This document shows, piece after piece, positions 6,780-14,828 of a stretch of DNA of 26,388 bases (position 1 is the first letter of the stretch; every line of letters begins with the position of its first letter). Position numbers and translations under genes: made by a program. The stretch lies in the NCBI GenBank assembly GCA_944380625.1, contig CALWIE010000140.1, positions 1-26,388 on the forward strand, given 5' to 3'. Below the pieces are notes generated by a model, which was not told the DNA's origin, ran no database searches, and saw only the letters and a program-made list of their open reading frames with translations. The stretch is from an uncultured Clostridia bacterium. Its GTDB lineage: Bacteria; Bacillota_A; Clostridia; Oscillospirales; Acutalibacteraceae.

Positions 6780-7640
6780 ATGGCACAGCGAAAAGTCATT
6801 TTGAGCGCGGACAGCACCTGCGACCTGGGCGAAGAGCTCAAGGCCCGGTATGACGTGCACTACTACCCCTTCCACATCGTCCTGGAGGGGAAGCAGTATC
6901 AGGACAACGTGGACATCCACGTGCAGGAGATCTACCAGGCCTACTACGACCGCAAAGCCCTGCCCCAGACCGCCGCCATCAATGTGGGGGAGTATGTGGA
7001 CTACTTCCGGCCCTTCGTGGACCAGGGGTACGACGTGATCCACTTCTGCCTGGGCGGAGCCCTTTCCAGCGCCCAGAAAAACTGCCAGCTGGCCGCCCGG
7101 GAGCTCTCCGGCCGGGTGTTCCCCATCGACAGCTGCAGCCTTTCCACCGGCATTGCCCTGCAGGTCATCGAGGCGGGGGAGCGCATCCAGGCGGGCATGT
7201 CCGCCGCAGAGGTGGCCCAGGCCATGGGGGAGATCACCCCCCGGTGCCACGCCAGCTTTATCCTGGACACCCTGGAGTTTATGAAGGCTGGGGGACGCTG
7301 CTCGGCGGTGGTGGCCTTTGGGGCGAACTTCCTCTCCCTAAAGCCCTGCATCGAGGTGGACAACCGGGACGGCTCCATGCACGTGGGCAAAAAGTACCGG
7401 GGCCCCCTGAAAAAGGTGCTGCCCCAGTACGTGCGGGACAAGCTCTCCCAGTACCCCAACGTAAAGCGGGACCACCTGTTCATCACCTACTCCACCATCG
7501 ACCCGTCCTATGTGGAGCTGGTGCGCAAAACCGTCCAGGAGGTCATGGATTTTAAAGAGGTGCACATCACCACCGCCAGCTGCACCATCGCCTCCCACTG
7601 CGGGCCCAACACCCTGGGCATCCTGTTCGAGACGGAATAA
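6780..7640 (+). CDS. DegV family fatty-acid-binding protein
   Basis: The 286-residue product has the full DegV length. It starts with the family motif S-A-D-S-T-C-D-L near residue 10, followed by Y-P-F-H-I-V. The ligand-loop segment is G-G-A-L-S-S-A-Q-K-N, and I-D-S-C-S-L-S-T-G-I marks the core. DegV/FakB proteins bind a fatty acid, and some present it to the kinase FakA for phosphorylation and phospholipid synthesis. No fakA is in the window, so the role here is not settled. The gene starts 68 bp after the HgdB-like gene on the same strand with a GAGAGAGGA ribosome binding site, and co-transcription is likely. A strong terminator follows at 7656-7685. Confidence 0.9.
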   Translation: MAQRKVILSADSTCDLGEELKARYDVHYYPFHIVLEGKQYQDNVDIHVQEIYQAYYDRKALPQTAAINVGEYVDYFRPFVDQGYDVIHFCLGGALSSAQKNCQLAARELSGRVFPIDSCSLSTGIALQVIEAGERIQAGMSAAEVAQAMGEITPRCHASFILDTLEFMKAGGRCSAVVAFGANFLSLKPCIEVDNRDGSMHVGKKYRGPLKKVLPQYVRDKLSQYPNVKRDHLFITYSTIDPSYVELVRKTVQEVMDFKEVHITTASCTIASHCGPNTLGILFETE

Positions 7641-7655
7641 CACCCCTGCGCAAGG

Positions 7656-7685
7656 AAAAGGGAAGCCCCCGGGCTTCCCTTTTTT
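7656..7685 (+). terminator. Intrinsic terminator after degV-family gene
   Basis: A 9-bp perfect stem GGGAAGCCC/GGGCTTCCC (7660-7668 and 7671-7679) with a 2-base loop is preceded by AAAA and followed by TTTTTT. It ends the activase/HgdB-like/DegV transcription unit. A weaker CCGG-GCC-CCGG plus T7 hairpin lies at 7780-7797. Confidence 0.92.
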
Positions 7686-7809
7686 CGCGCCCGGCGGCAA
7701 AAGCCCCGGGGAAACCGCCGCACAAGTCCCAACTTTTTTGAGAAAGGGAAGAAGCTTTTGCAAAATCCGCCGAAATTGCCCGGGCCCCGGTTTTTTTCAA
7801 AACCACCGC

Positions 7810-7838
7810 TTGCCTTTTTCCCATCCATTGTGTAAACT
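7810..7838 (+). promoter_or_regulatory. Promoter candidate of the MATE exporter
   Basis: TTGCCT (7810-7815), 17-base spacer, TAAACT (7833-7838), each 4 of 6 to the sigma-A consensus. It lies between the terminator at 7685 and the MATE start, the only reasonable place for this gene's promoter. The match is modest. Confidence 0.45.
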
Positions 7839-7886
7839 GTAGCTGTTTTTGAATTTTCGGCCCCGGCCGCTTGCGAGGTGCAGCGT

Positions 7887-9224
7887 ATGACCAAAGATAT
7901 GACCACCGGCTCTCCTATGAAGCTGGTCCTGGGTTTTGCCGTCCCCCTGATGTTCGGCAACCTGTTCCAGCAGTTTTACTCCATGGTGGACACCATCATT
8001 GTGGGGCGCTTTTTGGGCACCGGCCCCCTGGCCGCCGTGGGCTCCACCGGGTCGGTAAACTTTTTGATTGTGGGCTTTTGCGTGGGCATCTGTTCCGGGT
8101 TTGCCATCCCGGTGTCCCAGGCCTTCGGCTCCAAGGACTTCAAAGACCTCAAACGGTTCGTGGGCAACATCCTGTGGCTGGCCATTGCCTTTTCGGTGGT
8201 GATCTCCGCCCTCACCGTGGCCCTGTGCCGCCCCATGCTGGAGTGGATGGACACCCCCGCCGACATCATCGACGACGCCTACAACTACATTGTGGTCATC
8301 TTCCTGGGCATCCCCACCATTGTGCTGTACAACACCCTGGCAAGCCTTTTGCGGGCCCTGGGGGACAGCCGCTCCCCGGTGATCTTCCTGGTGGTGGCCT
8401 CTCTTTTGAACATCGGCCTGGACCTGTTTTTGATCCTGGTGATCCCCATGGGGGTGGCGGGCGCCGCCTGGGCCACGGTGATCTCCCAGGGGGTCTCGGG
8501 GCTGGCGTGCCTGGCCTTTATCTGGAAGAAAATGCCCCTGCTGCACATCACCCGGGACGACATGCGGCCGCGGTTTTTCTACATCCAGCAGCTTTTGAAC
8601 ATGGGCCTTCCCATGGCCCTGCAGCTGTCCATCACCGCTGTGGGCAGCATCCTACTGCAGACCTCGGTCAACGGCCTGGGCTCCACCACCGTGGCGGCCG
8701 TCACCGCCGGCAGCAAGCTCTACTCCATCTTCGCCACCATTTTCGACGCCCTGGGCGTGTCCATGTCCACCTACGGCGGGCAGAACGTGGGCGCCCGCAA
8801 GGGGGACCGCATCGCCCCCGGCCTGCGGGCAGGAATGCTCATCGGCAGCGTGTACTCGGTGGCGGCGTTCTTCGCCCTGTTCTTCTTCGGCCGGTACATG
8901 ATCCTCCTCTTCGTAGAGGCCGGGGAGACCGCCATCATCGAGCAGTCCTACCAGTTCATGGTCATCCAGGGGATCTTCTTCATCCCCCTGGCCGGGGTCA
9001 ACGTGTTCCGCCAGCTGATCCAGGGCATGGGCTACAGCAAGCTGGCCATGTTCGCCGGCTGCTTCGAGATGGTCGCCCGGGGCGTGTTCGGGCTGCTCAT
9101 CGTGCCCCGCCTGGGTTTTTTGGCCGCCTGCTTCGCCAGCCCCGCCGCCTGGATCCTGGCGGATGCCTTTCTGATCCCCGCCTACTGCAAGGTCATGCGC
9201 CATGTGAGGCAGTTCGGCCAGTGA
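7887..9224 (+). CDS. MATE family multidrug/cation efflux transporter
   Basis: The 445-residue protein is almost entirely hydrophobic, with about 12 membrane segments in two halves, matching MATE/NorM-type length. The N-terminal pattern (G-S-P-M-K-L-V-L then P-L-M-F-G-N-L-F-Q-Q-F-Y-S-M-V-D-T-I-I-V-G) is typical of the family. The start of the second half carries Y-G-G-Q-N-V-G-A-R-K-G-D-R, also a MATE signature. Such carriers export drugs or metabolites using Na+ or H+ gradients; the substrate here is unknown. ATG 7887 is preferred over GTG 7878 because GCGAGGTG forms the ribosome binding site for it. The gene ends 2 bp before the convergent dehydrogenase gene with no clear terminator between them. 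Confidence 0.93.
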   Translation: MTKDMTTGSPMKLVLGFAVPLMFGNLFQQFYSMVDTIIVGRFLGTGPLAAVGSTGSVNFLIVGFCVGICSGFAIPVSQAFGSKDFKDLKRFVGNILWLAIAFSVVISALTVALCRPMLEWMDTPADIIDDAYNYIVVIFLGIPTIVLYNTLASLLRALGDSRSPVIFLVVASLLNIGLDLFLILVIPMGVAGAAWATVISQGVSGLACLAFIWKKMPLLHITRDDMRPRFFYIQQLLNMGLPMALQLSITAVGSILLQTSVNGLGSTTVAAVTAGSKLYSIFATIFDALGVSMSTYGGQNVGARKGDRIAPGLRAGMLIGSVYSVAAFFALFFFGRYMILLFVEAGETAIIEQSYQFMVIQGIFFIPLAGVNVFRQLIQGMGYSKLAMFAGCFEMVARGVFGLLIVPRLGFLAACFASPAAWILADAFLIPAYCKVMRHVRQFGQ

Positions 9225-9226
9225 CC

Positions 9227-9931
9227 TCACCAGGGCACCGGCAGGCCCTCGTGATCCAGAAACAGCTCCCCCTCCGGCAGCTGCTCCGGGTGCTTGAGCA
9301 GGCGCAGGAGCTTGGCCCCGTTCTCCTCCACGGTATAGGGCGCCCCGCCGCCCCCCATGTCCGTGTTCATCCAGCCGGGGTCCAGCAGCAGGGTGCGGAT
9401 CCCGTCCCGGGCGGCGGTGTTGGAAAACAGCCGCATGGCCATGTTCAAGGCCGCTTTGCTCATCCGGTAGGCGTATTGGTTTTCCGCAGCGCCGCAGCGG
9501 GCCATGCTCCCCGCGGAAGAGGAAATGGCCGCCACCAGGGCCCCTTTCCCCAGCAGGGGGTAAAAAGCCTTGCACACCCGCATGGGTCCGGCGGCGTTCA
9601 CCTCATAAGTGGCCGTCAGGCCGTCGAAGTCCGTCTCCCGGAAATCCGCCTGGCTGCCCCGGTGGAAATGGGCCCCCGCGTTGTTCACCAGGATATCCAC
9701 CCCTGTCCCCCGGCTTTTGACTGTTTCCGCCGCCCTTTCCACGCTTTGGCTGTCCCCCACGTCGCAGGCCACCAGCTCCAAAAGCGCCGGGTACCGCCCC
9801 GCCAGGTCCAAAAGCGCCTGGGGCCGGCTGCGCACCAGGGCGTACACCTTGTCCCCCTGGCGCAAAAAACCCTTGCACAGCTCCAGCCCCAGCCCCCGCG
9901 AGGCCCCCGTCAACACAACTGTTTTTGCCAT
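9227..9931 (-). CDS. Short-chain dehydrogenase/reductase (SDR)
   Basis: The 234-residue protein is a classical SDR. Near the N-terminus is T-G-A-S-R-G-L-G (Rossmann glycine motif), then D-V-G-D in the cofactor region, N-N-A-G, and the catalytic triad Ser in S-S-S-A-G with Tyr and Lys in Y-R-M-S-K. It oxidises or reduces a small alcohol or carbonyl with NAD(P)(H); the substrate cannot be predicted. ATG 9931 has AGGAGG 8 bases upstream; TTG 9937 is rejected because it is too close to that site. It follows the phosphoglucomutase gene by 93 bp with a hairpin between them, so it may be a weak downstream cistron or a separate unit. It converges with the MATE gene. Confidence 0.92.
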   Translation of the reverse strand: MAKTVVLTGASRGLGLELCKGFLRQGDKVYALVRSRPQALLDLAGRYPALLELVACDVGDSQSVERAAETVKSRGTGVDILVNNAGAHFHRGSQADFRETDFDGLTATYEVNAAGPMRVCKAFYPLLGKGALVAAISSSAGSMARCGAAENQYAYRMSKAALNMAMRLFSNTAARDGIRTLLLDPGWMNTDMGGGGAPYTVEENGAKLLRLLKHPEQLPEGELFLDHEGLPVPW

Positions 9932-9960
9932 TTGCAATTCCTCCTTTTTGCCTTTCCATC

Positions 9961-9994
9961 CCGCAGAAAAGGGCGTACCCCGCCGGGGGTACGC
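9961..9994 (-). terminator. Hairpin, probable partial terminator after phosphoglucomutase
   Basis: A 9-bp perfect stem GCGTACCCC/GGGGTACGC (9973-9981 and 9986-9994) with a 4-base loop lies just downstream of the pgcA-like stop. On the minus strand it is followed by CCTTTTCTGC, a short T-run, so termination may be incomplete. Confidence 0.55.
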
Positions 9995-10024
9995 TCTTCT
10001 TGTTTTTCATCCCTTTAAGCAGGT

Positions 10025-11722
10025 TCAGATCCCCAGCAGCGCGGGAGCCGCGTCGGTCATCTTCTGAATCTCCCCCAGGGACTCCTCCTGGGTGGCGCCC
10101 TTGCCGGAGAGGTAGATCTTGATTTTGGGCTCGGTGCCGGAGGGCCGGACAATCAGCTTGCAGCCGTTCTCCATGCGGTACTCCAGGACGTTGGACTTGG
10201 GCAGGTCGATCTTCCCCTCCTTGTCCCCGTAGGAGACGGACTCCTGGTAGTCGCTGCGGCCCACAACCTTGGCCCCGGCGATCTGGGCAGGGGGGTTCTT
10301 CCGCAGGGTGTCCATGATGTTCTGCATGGTCTTCATGCCGTCCTCCCCCTCAAAGGCGAAGTTCAGGGTGGAGTTCTGGTAGTAGCCGTACTTCTCGTAG
10401 AGCTCGTTCATCACGTCCACCAGGGTCTTGCCCTGGCGCTTGTAATAGGCGGCCATCTCGCAGATGAGCATGCTGCCGTCCACGGCGTCCTTGTCCCGGA
10501 CATAGCCGCCGGAGAGGTAGCCGTAGCTCTCCTCAAAGCCCAGCAGGTAGCTGTCGGCGTTGCCCTCTTTCTCTTCCAGCTCGGCGATGATGTCGCCGAT
10601 GTACTTAAAGCCCGTCAGGCACCGGCGCATCTCCACGCCGTACTCCTTGGCGATGGGGTCCACCATGTCCGTGGACACGATGGTGGTCACCGCCACAGGA
10701 TGGGCGGGAAGCTTGCCCTGCTCCTTCTTCACCCGGGCGATGAAGTCCAAGAGGAGAATGCCCACCTCGTTGCCGGTCATAAGCACATACTCGCCCCCCT
10801 GGTTCACGGCGATGCCCACCCGGTCGCAGTCGGGGTCCGTGGCCAAAAGCAGGTCGGGCTGGACCTTCTCGCACAGCTCCAGGCCCTTTTGCAGGGCCTC
10901 CCGGAACTCCGGGTTGGGATAGGGGCAGGTGGGGAAGTTGCCGTCGGGCTCGCTCTGCTCGGGCACCACGGTGATGTCCTTGATGCCGATCCGGTCCAGG
11001 ATGCGGGTGACGCACATTTTTCCGGAGCCGTTTAAGGGGGTGTAGACCAGCTTCAGGTTGCTGGCGTCGTCGATAAGGCTCTCCTTGTACACCTCGTCCA
11101 GGAAGGCGTTGACCGTCTCCTCGCCGATGTACTCGATGAGGCCCTGCTTGACGCCCTCCTCAAAGTCCATCTTCTTCACCCCGGAGAAGATGTCCAGGGC
11201 GTTGATCTCGTTCATAATGCCATCGGCCATGTCGGCGGTCACCTGGCAGCCGTCGCTGCCGTAGGCCTTGTAGCCGTTGTACTTGGCGGGGTTGTGGCTG
11301 GCGGTGACGCAGATACCCGCGTCGCACTTCAGGTGCCGCACCGCGAAGGACAGGGACGGGGTGGGCATCAGCTGGGGATACAGGTAAGCCTTGATGCCGT
11401 TGGCCGCCAGCACCGCCGCGGACTGCTGGGAAAACAGCACGCCCTTGTTGCGGCTGTCGTGGGCGATGGCCACGGACTGGGGCTTGCCCTGCGCGTGCTT
11501 CAAGAGGTAGTTGGCCAGGCCCTGGGTGGCCTTGCGCACGGTGTAGACGTTCATGCGGTTGGTGCCCGCGCCGATGACGCCCCGCAGGCCGCCGGTGCCA
11601 AACTCCAGGTCCCGGTAAAAGCGGTCGTTGATCTCTTCGTCCTGGCCCTGGATGGACTGGAGCTCCGCAGTGAGGTCCGGATCGTCCAAGGGCTGCTGCA
11701 ACCATCTTTCATATTCTGTCAT
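10025..11722 (-). CDS. pgcA: Phospho-sugar mutase (alpha-phosphoglucomutase type)
   Basis: The 565-residue protein has the four-domain alpha-D-phosphohexomutase layout and is close in length to Bacillus PgcA. The catalytic phosphoserine is Ser142 in V-T-A-S-H-N-P. The Mg-binding loop is D-P-D-C-D-R, with Asp296, 298 and 300. The sugar-binding loop is G-F-E-E-S-Y-G, and the C-terminal phosphate-binding motif is R-P-S-G-T-E-P-K-I-K. It interconverts glucose-1-phosphate and glucose-6-phosphate (possibly mannose phosphates) in the cytoplasm, feeding cell-wall and glycan precursors. ATG 11722 follows an AAGGGGAAG ribosome binding site; the longer frame to 11815 covers the promoter and is not coding. 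A strong promoter lies at 11787-11815. The symbol is given by similarity to B. subtilis PgcA; substrate preference is unproven. Confidence 0.92.
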   Translation of the reverse strand: MTEYERWLQQPLDDPDLTAELQSIQGQDEEINDRFYRDLEFGTGGLRGVIGAGTNRMNVYTVRKATQGLANYLLKHAQGKPQSVAIAHDSRNKGVLFSQQSAAVLAANGIKAYLYPQLMPTPSLSFAVRHLKCDAGICVTASHNPAKYNGYKAYGSDGCQVTADMADGIMNEINALDIFSGVKKMDFEEGVKQGLIEYIGEETVNAFLDEVYKESLIDDASNLKLVYTPLNGSGKMCVTRILDRIGIKDITVVPEQSEPDGNFPTCPYPNPEFREALQKGLELCEKVQPDLLLATDPDCDRVGIAVNQGGEYVLMTGNEVGILLLDFIARVKKEQGKLPAHPVAVTTIVSTDMVDPIAKEYGVEMRRCLTGFKYIGDIIAELEEKEGNADSYLLGFEESYGYLSGGYVRDKDAVDGSMLICEMAAYYKRQGKTLVDVMNELYEKYGYYQNSTLNFAFEGEDGMKTMQNIMDTLRKNPPAQIAGAKVVGRSDYQESVSYGDKEGKIDLPKSNVLEYRMENGCKLIVRPSGTEPKIKIYLSGKGATQEESLGEIQKMTDAAPALLGI

Positions 11723-11786
11723 AGGAAATCTTCCCCTTCCTTCCCGAGCTTTGGGCTCAGGTATAATGCTTAGATTTCTATGATCT

Positions 11787-11815
11787 AGATTACCATTTTT
11801 TGTAGGCCGTGTCAA
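11787..11815 (-). promoter_or_regulatory. Sigma-A promoter of pgcA
   Basis: Minus strand: perfect TTGACA (11815-11810), 17-base spacer, TAATCT (11792-11787) with an extended TGG. Transcription should begin near 11780, giving a leader of about 58 nt. It lies just after the stop of the yfcE-like gene, so pgcA is independently transcribed. Confidence 0.75.
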
Positions 11816-11832
11816 CTCGAAACAAGGGCTGT

Positions 11833-12300
11833 TTACAGCAGTTTTACAATATTTGTGACAATTCCCTGGGGAGTCACGTCCAGGGTGCCGTAGCTGGCCC
11901 GCCAGCCGCTCAGGGAGCCGGGGTTTAGAATGTAGAGGCCGTCCTCATAATCGGCGTTGGCCTGGTGGGTGTGGCCGTACAGCAGCACTCGGGCCCCCCG
12001 CTCCCGGGCGGCGCACACGGCGGTGTACAGGCCGGACTTCACCCCGTACAGGTGGCCGTGGGTGTAAAAGATCTTGACCCCCTGGGCCGTGTACTCCCCG
12101 GCAGGAGGCAGGGAAGAGCCCCAGTCGCAGTTGCCCCGCACCGCCAAAAACATCTTCTCTGGAAAGGAGGCCTTGGCCCGCAGCAGCTCCTCCTCCCCGT
12201 CTCCCAGGTGGACGACCACCTCCGCCTTGGGCTGGGACAAAATGGCCCGGCGCAGGCTGCCGCCGTCCCCATGGCTGTCGGATACCACCAAAATTCGCAT
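11833..12300 (-). CDS. Metallophosphoesterase, YfcE/MJ0936 type
   Basis: The 155-residue protein has the complete calcineurin-like phosphoesterase metal-site set: S-D-S-H-G-D near the N-terminus, H-L-G-D-G, G-N-C-D, T-H-G-H and Y-G-H-T-H near the C-terminus. This matches YfcE/MJ0936-type phosphodiesterases that bind two divalent metals and cleave phosphodiesters in vitro; the natural substrate is uncertain. ATG 12300 is preceded by GGGAGGG with a 9-base spacer, and the protein starts directly with the M-R-I-L-V-V-S-D strand. An upstream start at 12348 is rejected because it lacks a good ribosome site. It is divergent from the small-gene cluster at 12411. Confidence 0.92.
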   Translation of the reverse strand: MRILVVSDSHGDGGSLRRAILSQPKAEVVVHLGDGEEELLRAKASFPEKMFLAVRGNCDWGSSLPPAGEYTAQGVKIFYTHGHLYGVKSGLYTAVCAARERGARVLLYGHTHQANADYEDGLYILNPGSLSGWRASYGTLDVTPQGIVTNIVKLL

Positions 12301-12325
12301 GGCGCGATGCCCTCCCTTTCCACTG

Positions 12326-12353
12326 TCATGTTTTTTCCTTTGCCGCATACTAT
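12326..12353 (+). promoter_or_regulatory. Possible sigma-E (sporulation) promoter before three small genes
   Basis: CATACTAT (12346-12353) matches the sigma-E -10 consensus CATACANT at all but one position. TCATGTT (12326-12332), 13 bases upstream, resembles the sigma-E -35. No good sigma-A promoter is seen for the cluster. The leader after it contains GGGACCGTCCC (12358-12368). This is a visual match only. Confidence 0.35.
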
Positions 12354-12410
12354 GGGACTGGGACCGTCCCGGTGACGGCCCCCATTCCCTACAGAAAGGG
12401 GGGAACCGCC

Positions 12411-12668
12411 GTGTCCCCGTCTTCCCGTCCCGACCCCGGCCAGCTGGAGGCGCTGCTCCGGCAGTGCGCCCAGCGGCTGGGCACCACGCCCCAGGCCCTC
12501 AAGGAGGCCGCCCAGCGGGGCGACCTGTCCCACCTGGTCCAGGGGCCGGAGTCAAGAGCCCTGCAAAAGGTGCTGGCAGACCCCCAGGCCGCCCAAAAGC
12601 TCCTCTCCACCCCCCAGGCGCAAAAGCTCCTGGGCCTTTTGAGAAATCCCCCCGGGCAGGGGAAATAA
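12411..12668 (+). CDS. Small hypothetical protein, helical, PQA-motif
   Basis: I do not recognise the family. The 85-residue product is predicted to be mainly helical and is rich in Gln, Ala and Leu. It has two near-repeats of the pattern P-Q-A-x-x-K-L-L (A-D-P-Q-A-A-Q-K-L-L and S-T-P-Q-A-Q-K-L-L) toward the C-terminus. A similar N-P-Q-A-M-G-Q-L-Q-K-L-L occurs near the start of the next gene. GTG 12411 is chosen because AGAAAGGGGGG lies upstream at suitable spacing; GTG 12372 has no clear site. There is no signal peptide or membrane segment. It is first of three co-directional small genes. Confidence 0.65.
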   Translation: MSPSSRPDPGQLEALLRQCAQRLGTTPQALKEAAQRGDLSHLVQGPESRALQKVLADPQAAQKLLSTPQAQKLLGLLRNPPGQGK

Positions 12669-12692
12669 CCGCCGCCGCAGGAGGGCGCCCCC

Positions 12693-13109
12693 ATGGACAA
12701 CTTGACCCAACAGCTCAGTGAGTTCCTCTCCAACCCCCAGGCCATGGGGCAGCTTCAAAAGCTGCTGGGGGGCGGCGGGGAGGGGCCGCCCCCGCCCCAA
12801 GAGCAGCCCCCCGCCCCGGACCTTTCCGCCCTGCTGGGGGCGCTGGGGGGCGAATCCCAGCCGGGGGCCGGCAGCCTGGCGGCCCTAAACCCCCAAGCCC
12901 TGGCCCTGGTGGGGAAACTTGCCCCCCTGCTCAGCCAGGCCAGCCGGGAGGACGACGCCACCCGGCTGCTGCGGGCCCTGCGGCCCCTGCTGGGCCCTGC
13001 CCGGCAGAAGAAGGTGGACGAAGCCATAAAAATTTTGCAGATGCTCCGCCTGCTGCCCCTGCTCAAGGAGAGCGGGGCCCTTTCCGGGCTGCTGAGCGGG
13101 CTGCTGTGA
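12693..13109 (+). CDS. Small hypothetical protein with PQA motif and C-terminal helical domain
   Basis: I do not recognise the family with certainty. The 138-residue product has an N-terminal helix with N-P-Q-A-M-G-Q-L-Q-K-L-L-G, a Pro/Gly-rich linker (about 26-60), and a C-terminal Leu/Arg-rich helical region (about 85-138). The last region includes L-L-R-A-L-R-P-L-L and A-R-Q-K-K-V-D-E-A-I-K-I-L. There are no cysteines and no signal peptide. AGGAGGG lies upstream of ATG 12693, which is 24 bp after the previous stop. Its architecture and its neighbours fit a small structural or spore-associated protein, but that is inference. Confidence 0.7.
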   Translation: MDNLTQQLSEFLSNPQAMGQLQKLLGGGGEGPPPPQEQPPAPDLSALLGALGGESQPGAGSLAALNPQALALVGKLAPLLSQASREDDATRLLRALRPLLGPARQKKVDEAIKILQMLRLLPLLKESGALSGLLSGLL

Positions 13110-13123
13110 GGAAGGAGGCCTCC

Positions 13124-13402
13124 ATGCCAGGGGATATGGACATGAACCGGCTGCGGGAAGAGGCCGCCCGCCGGGCCCGGGAGATGCAGGCCCGGGCCCA
13201 CATTCCCCCACCTCCAAAGCCCGCTCCCCCGGAGGGGCCGCCCCCTCCGGAGCCTCCCGCCCCCACGGGGGAAGAGGCCTCCCCGCTGGGGGTGTTCTTT
13301 CGGGACAAAGAGCGCACGGTGATTTTGGCGCTGCTGCTCCTCCTCTCCGGAGAGGAGAAAAACCAGGAGCTGCTCTTCGCGCTGTTCTTCCTGCTGCTGT
13401 AG
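13124..13402 (+). CDS. Small hypothetical protein with Pro-rich middle and hydrophobic C-terminus
   Basis: The 92-residue product has three parts: a charged Arg/Glu-rich helix (about 1-28), a proline-rich linker (about 29-55), and a C-terminal hydrophobic pair of Leu-rich segments separated by an S-G-E-E-K-N-Q turn. The tail may insert into a membrane or pack in an assembly. ATG 13124 has AAGGAGG just upstream, 14 bp after the previous stop, so the gene is translationally close to it. I recognise no named family. Third of the cluster, followed by a terminator at 13422. Confidence 0.65.
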   Translation: MPGDMDMNRLREEAARRAREMQARAHIPPPPKPAPPEGPPPPEPPAPTGEEASPLGVFFRDKERTVILALLLLLSGEEKNQELLFALFFLLL

Positions 13403-13421
13403 CCCCCGCCGCTTGGAGAGA

Positions 13422-13442
13422 GCCGGCCGCGCCGGCCTTTTT
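13422..13442 (+). terminator. Terminator of the small-gene cluster
   Basis: GCCGGC-CGC-GCCGGC hairpin (13422-13436) then CTTTTT. A second inverted repeat, GAAGCTTT/AAAGCTTC with an 8-base loop, follows at 13449-13472. Confidence 0.75.
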
Positions 13443-13473
13443 AAACTAGAAGCTTTTTGGAATGAAAGCTTCC

Positions 13474-13501
13474 CCAAAAAACTTTTCCCGCCTCCGGCGG
13501 G
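13474..13501 (-). terminator. Probable terminator after proA
   Basis: On the minus strand a CCCGCC-GGA-GGCGGG hairpin (13487-13501) is followed by AAAAG and a run of six T. The hairpin begins one base after the proA stop codon. The T-run is displaced by five bases, which weakens the call. Confidence 0.5.
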
Positions 13502-13502
13502 G

Positions 13503-14741
13503 TCACCGCACTTGGCCGGAGCCCCGGATGAGGAATTTATAGCTCACCAGCTGTTCCAGCCCCATGGGGCCCCGGGCGTGAAGCTTCTGGGTGGAAATGC
13601 CGATCTCCGCCCCCAGGCCGAACTGGCCTCCGTCCGTAAACCGGGTGGAGGCGTTTACATACACCGCCGCCGCGTCCACCTCGTTTAAAAACCGCTGGGC
13701 GGCGCCGTAGTCCTGGGTGACAATGCACTCGCTGTGGCCGGTGGAGTACCGGGCGATGTGGGAGAGGGCCTCGTCCAGGGAGCCCACCACCTTCACCGCC
13801 AGGATGTAATCGAGATACTCCGTCTCCCAGTCCTCCTCCGTGGCGGCCCGGATGCCCGGCAGGATGGCCCGGGCCCTCTCGCAGCCCCGCAGCTCCACCT
13901 GTCTCTCCTCCAGCCGGGCCCGGATGAGGGGCAGGGCCCTTTCCGCCACGTCCTGGTGGACAAGGAGGGTCTCCAGGGCATTGCACACCGAGGGCCGGGA
14001 GCACTTGGCGTTGAAGACGATCTCCGCCGCCATAGGCAGGCCGGCGCTCTTATCCACGTACACGTGGCAGTTGCCCACGCCGGTCTCGATCACCGGCACC
14101 CGGGCGTTCTCCTTCACCGAGCGGATGAGCCCCGCCCCGCCCCGGGGAATGAGCACGTCCAGATAGCCCGTCAGCTCCATCAGCTCCCTGGCGGACTGGC
14201 GGGAGGCGTCCCCCACCAGCTGGACGCAGTCCGGGGGCAGGCCCTTTGCCTCCAGGGCGTCCCGCAGGACGTTTGCCACCGCCTGGTTGGAACGGAGGGC
14301 CTCCTTCCCGCCCCGGAGGATGACGGCGTTGCCCGCCTTCAGGCACAGGGCGGCGGCGTCGCTGGTCACGTTGGGCCGGGCCTCGTAGATGATGCCCACC
14401 ACCCCCAGGGGCACGGTGACCTTCTCCACGTGCAGGCCGTTGGGAAGCCTCTGCCCGGAGAGCACCCTGCCCACCGGGTCGGGGGCTTTCGCCACCTCCT
14501 GTACCGCCTGGGCCATGTCCCGGACGCGGGCCTCTGTCAGGGCCAGCCTGTCCAAAAGGGCGGGGGACAGCCCCCCCTGCCTGCCGGCCTCCAGGTCCTG
14601 GGCGTTGGCCCCAAGGATCTCCTCCCGGCGCAGCCAAAGGGACTCCGCCGCCTGAAGGAGGGCCTCTTCTTTCAGGGCCCCTGCCGCAGCCAGGACCCGG
14701 GACGCCGCCTTGGCCTTGCGGCCCATTTCTGTGATGGTCAT
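13503..14741 (-). CDS. proA: Glutamate-5-semialdehyde dehydrogenase (gamma-glutamyl phosphate reductase)
   Basis: The 412-residue enzyme has the standard length and motifs of ProA. G-I-I-Y-E-A-R-P-N-V lies about residue 110, the cofactor segment is N-A-V-I-L-R-G-G-K-E, and the catalytic Cys253 lies in P-S-V-C-N-A-L-E-T-L-L-V. The C-terminal F-T-D-G-G-Q-F-G-L-G-A-E-I-G is also typical. It reduces gamma-glutamyl phosphate to glutamate-5-semialdehyde with NADPH, the second step of proline synthesis. ATG 14741 has AGGAGG 8 bases upstream. It lies 87 bp after proB, last gene of the operon. proC is not in the window. Confidence 0.97.
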   Translation of the reverse strand: MTITEMGRKAKAASRVLAAAGALKEEALLQAAESLWLRREEILGANAQDLEAGRQGGLSPALLDRLALTEARVRDMAQAVQEVAKAPDPVGRVLSGQRLPNGLHVEKVTVPLGVVGIIYEARPNVTSDAAALCLKAGNAVILRGGKEALRSNQAVANVLRDALEAKGLPPDCVQLVGDASRQSARELMELTGYLDVLIPRGGAGLIRSVKENARVPVIETGVGNCHVYVDKSAGLPMAAEIVFNAKCSRPSVCNALETLLVHQDVAERALPLIRARLEERQVELRGCERARAILPGIRAATEEDWETEYLDYILAVKVVGSLDEALSHIARYSTGHSECIVTQDYGAAQRFLNEVDAAAVYVNASTRFTDGGQFGLGAEIGISTQKLHARGPMGLEQLVSYKFLIRGSGQVR

Positions 14742-14828
14742 GGGAAAAACCTCCTAACGCAAACGCCAAAGGCGCGCAAAAGTCTGCAAAAGGGGGGAGG
14801 CCCTGGCCTTTTTCCGCCTCCGGCGCTC

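Noticed and set aside
7871..10018. A 715-residue plus-strand reading frame
   Set aside because: It is the shifted shadow of the MATE gene joined to the antisense of the dehydrogenase gene, Pro/Arg/Gly-rich and without recognisable domains.
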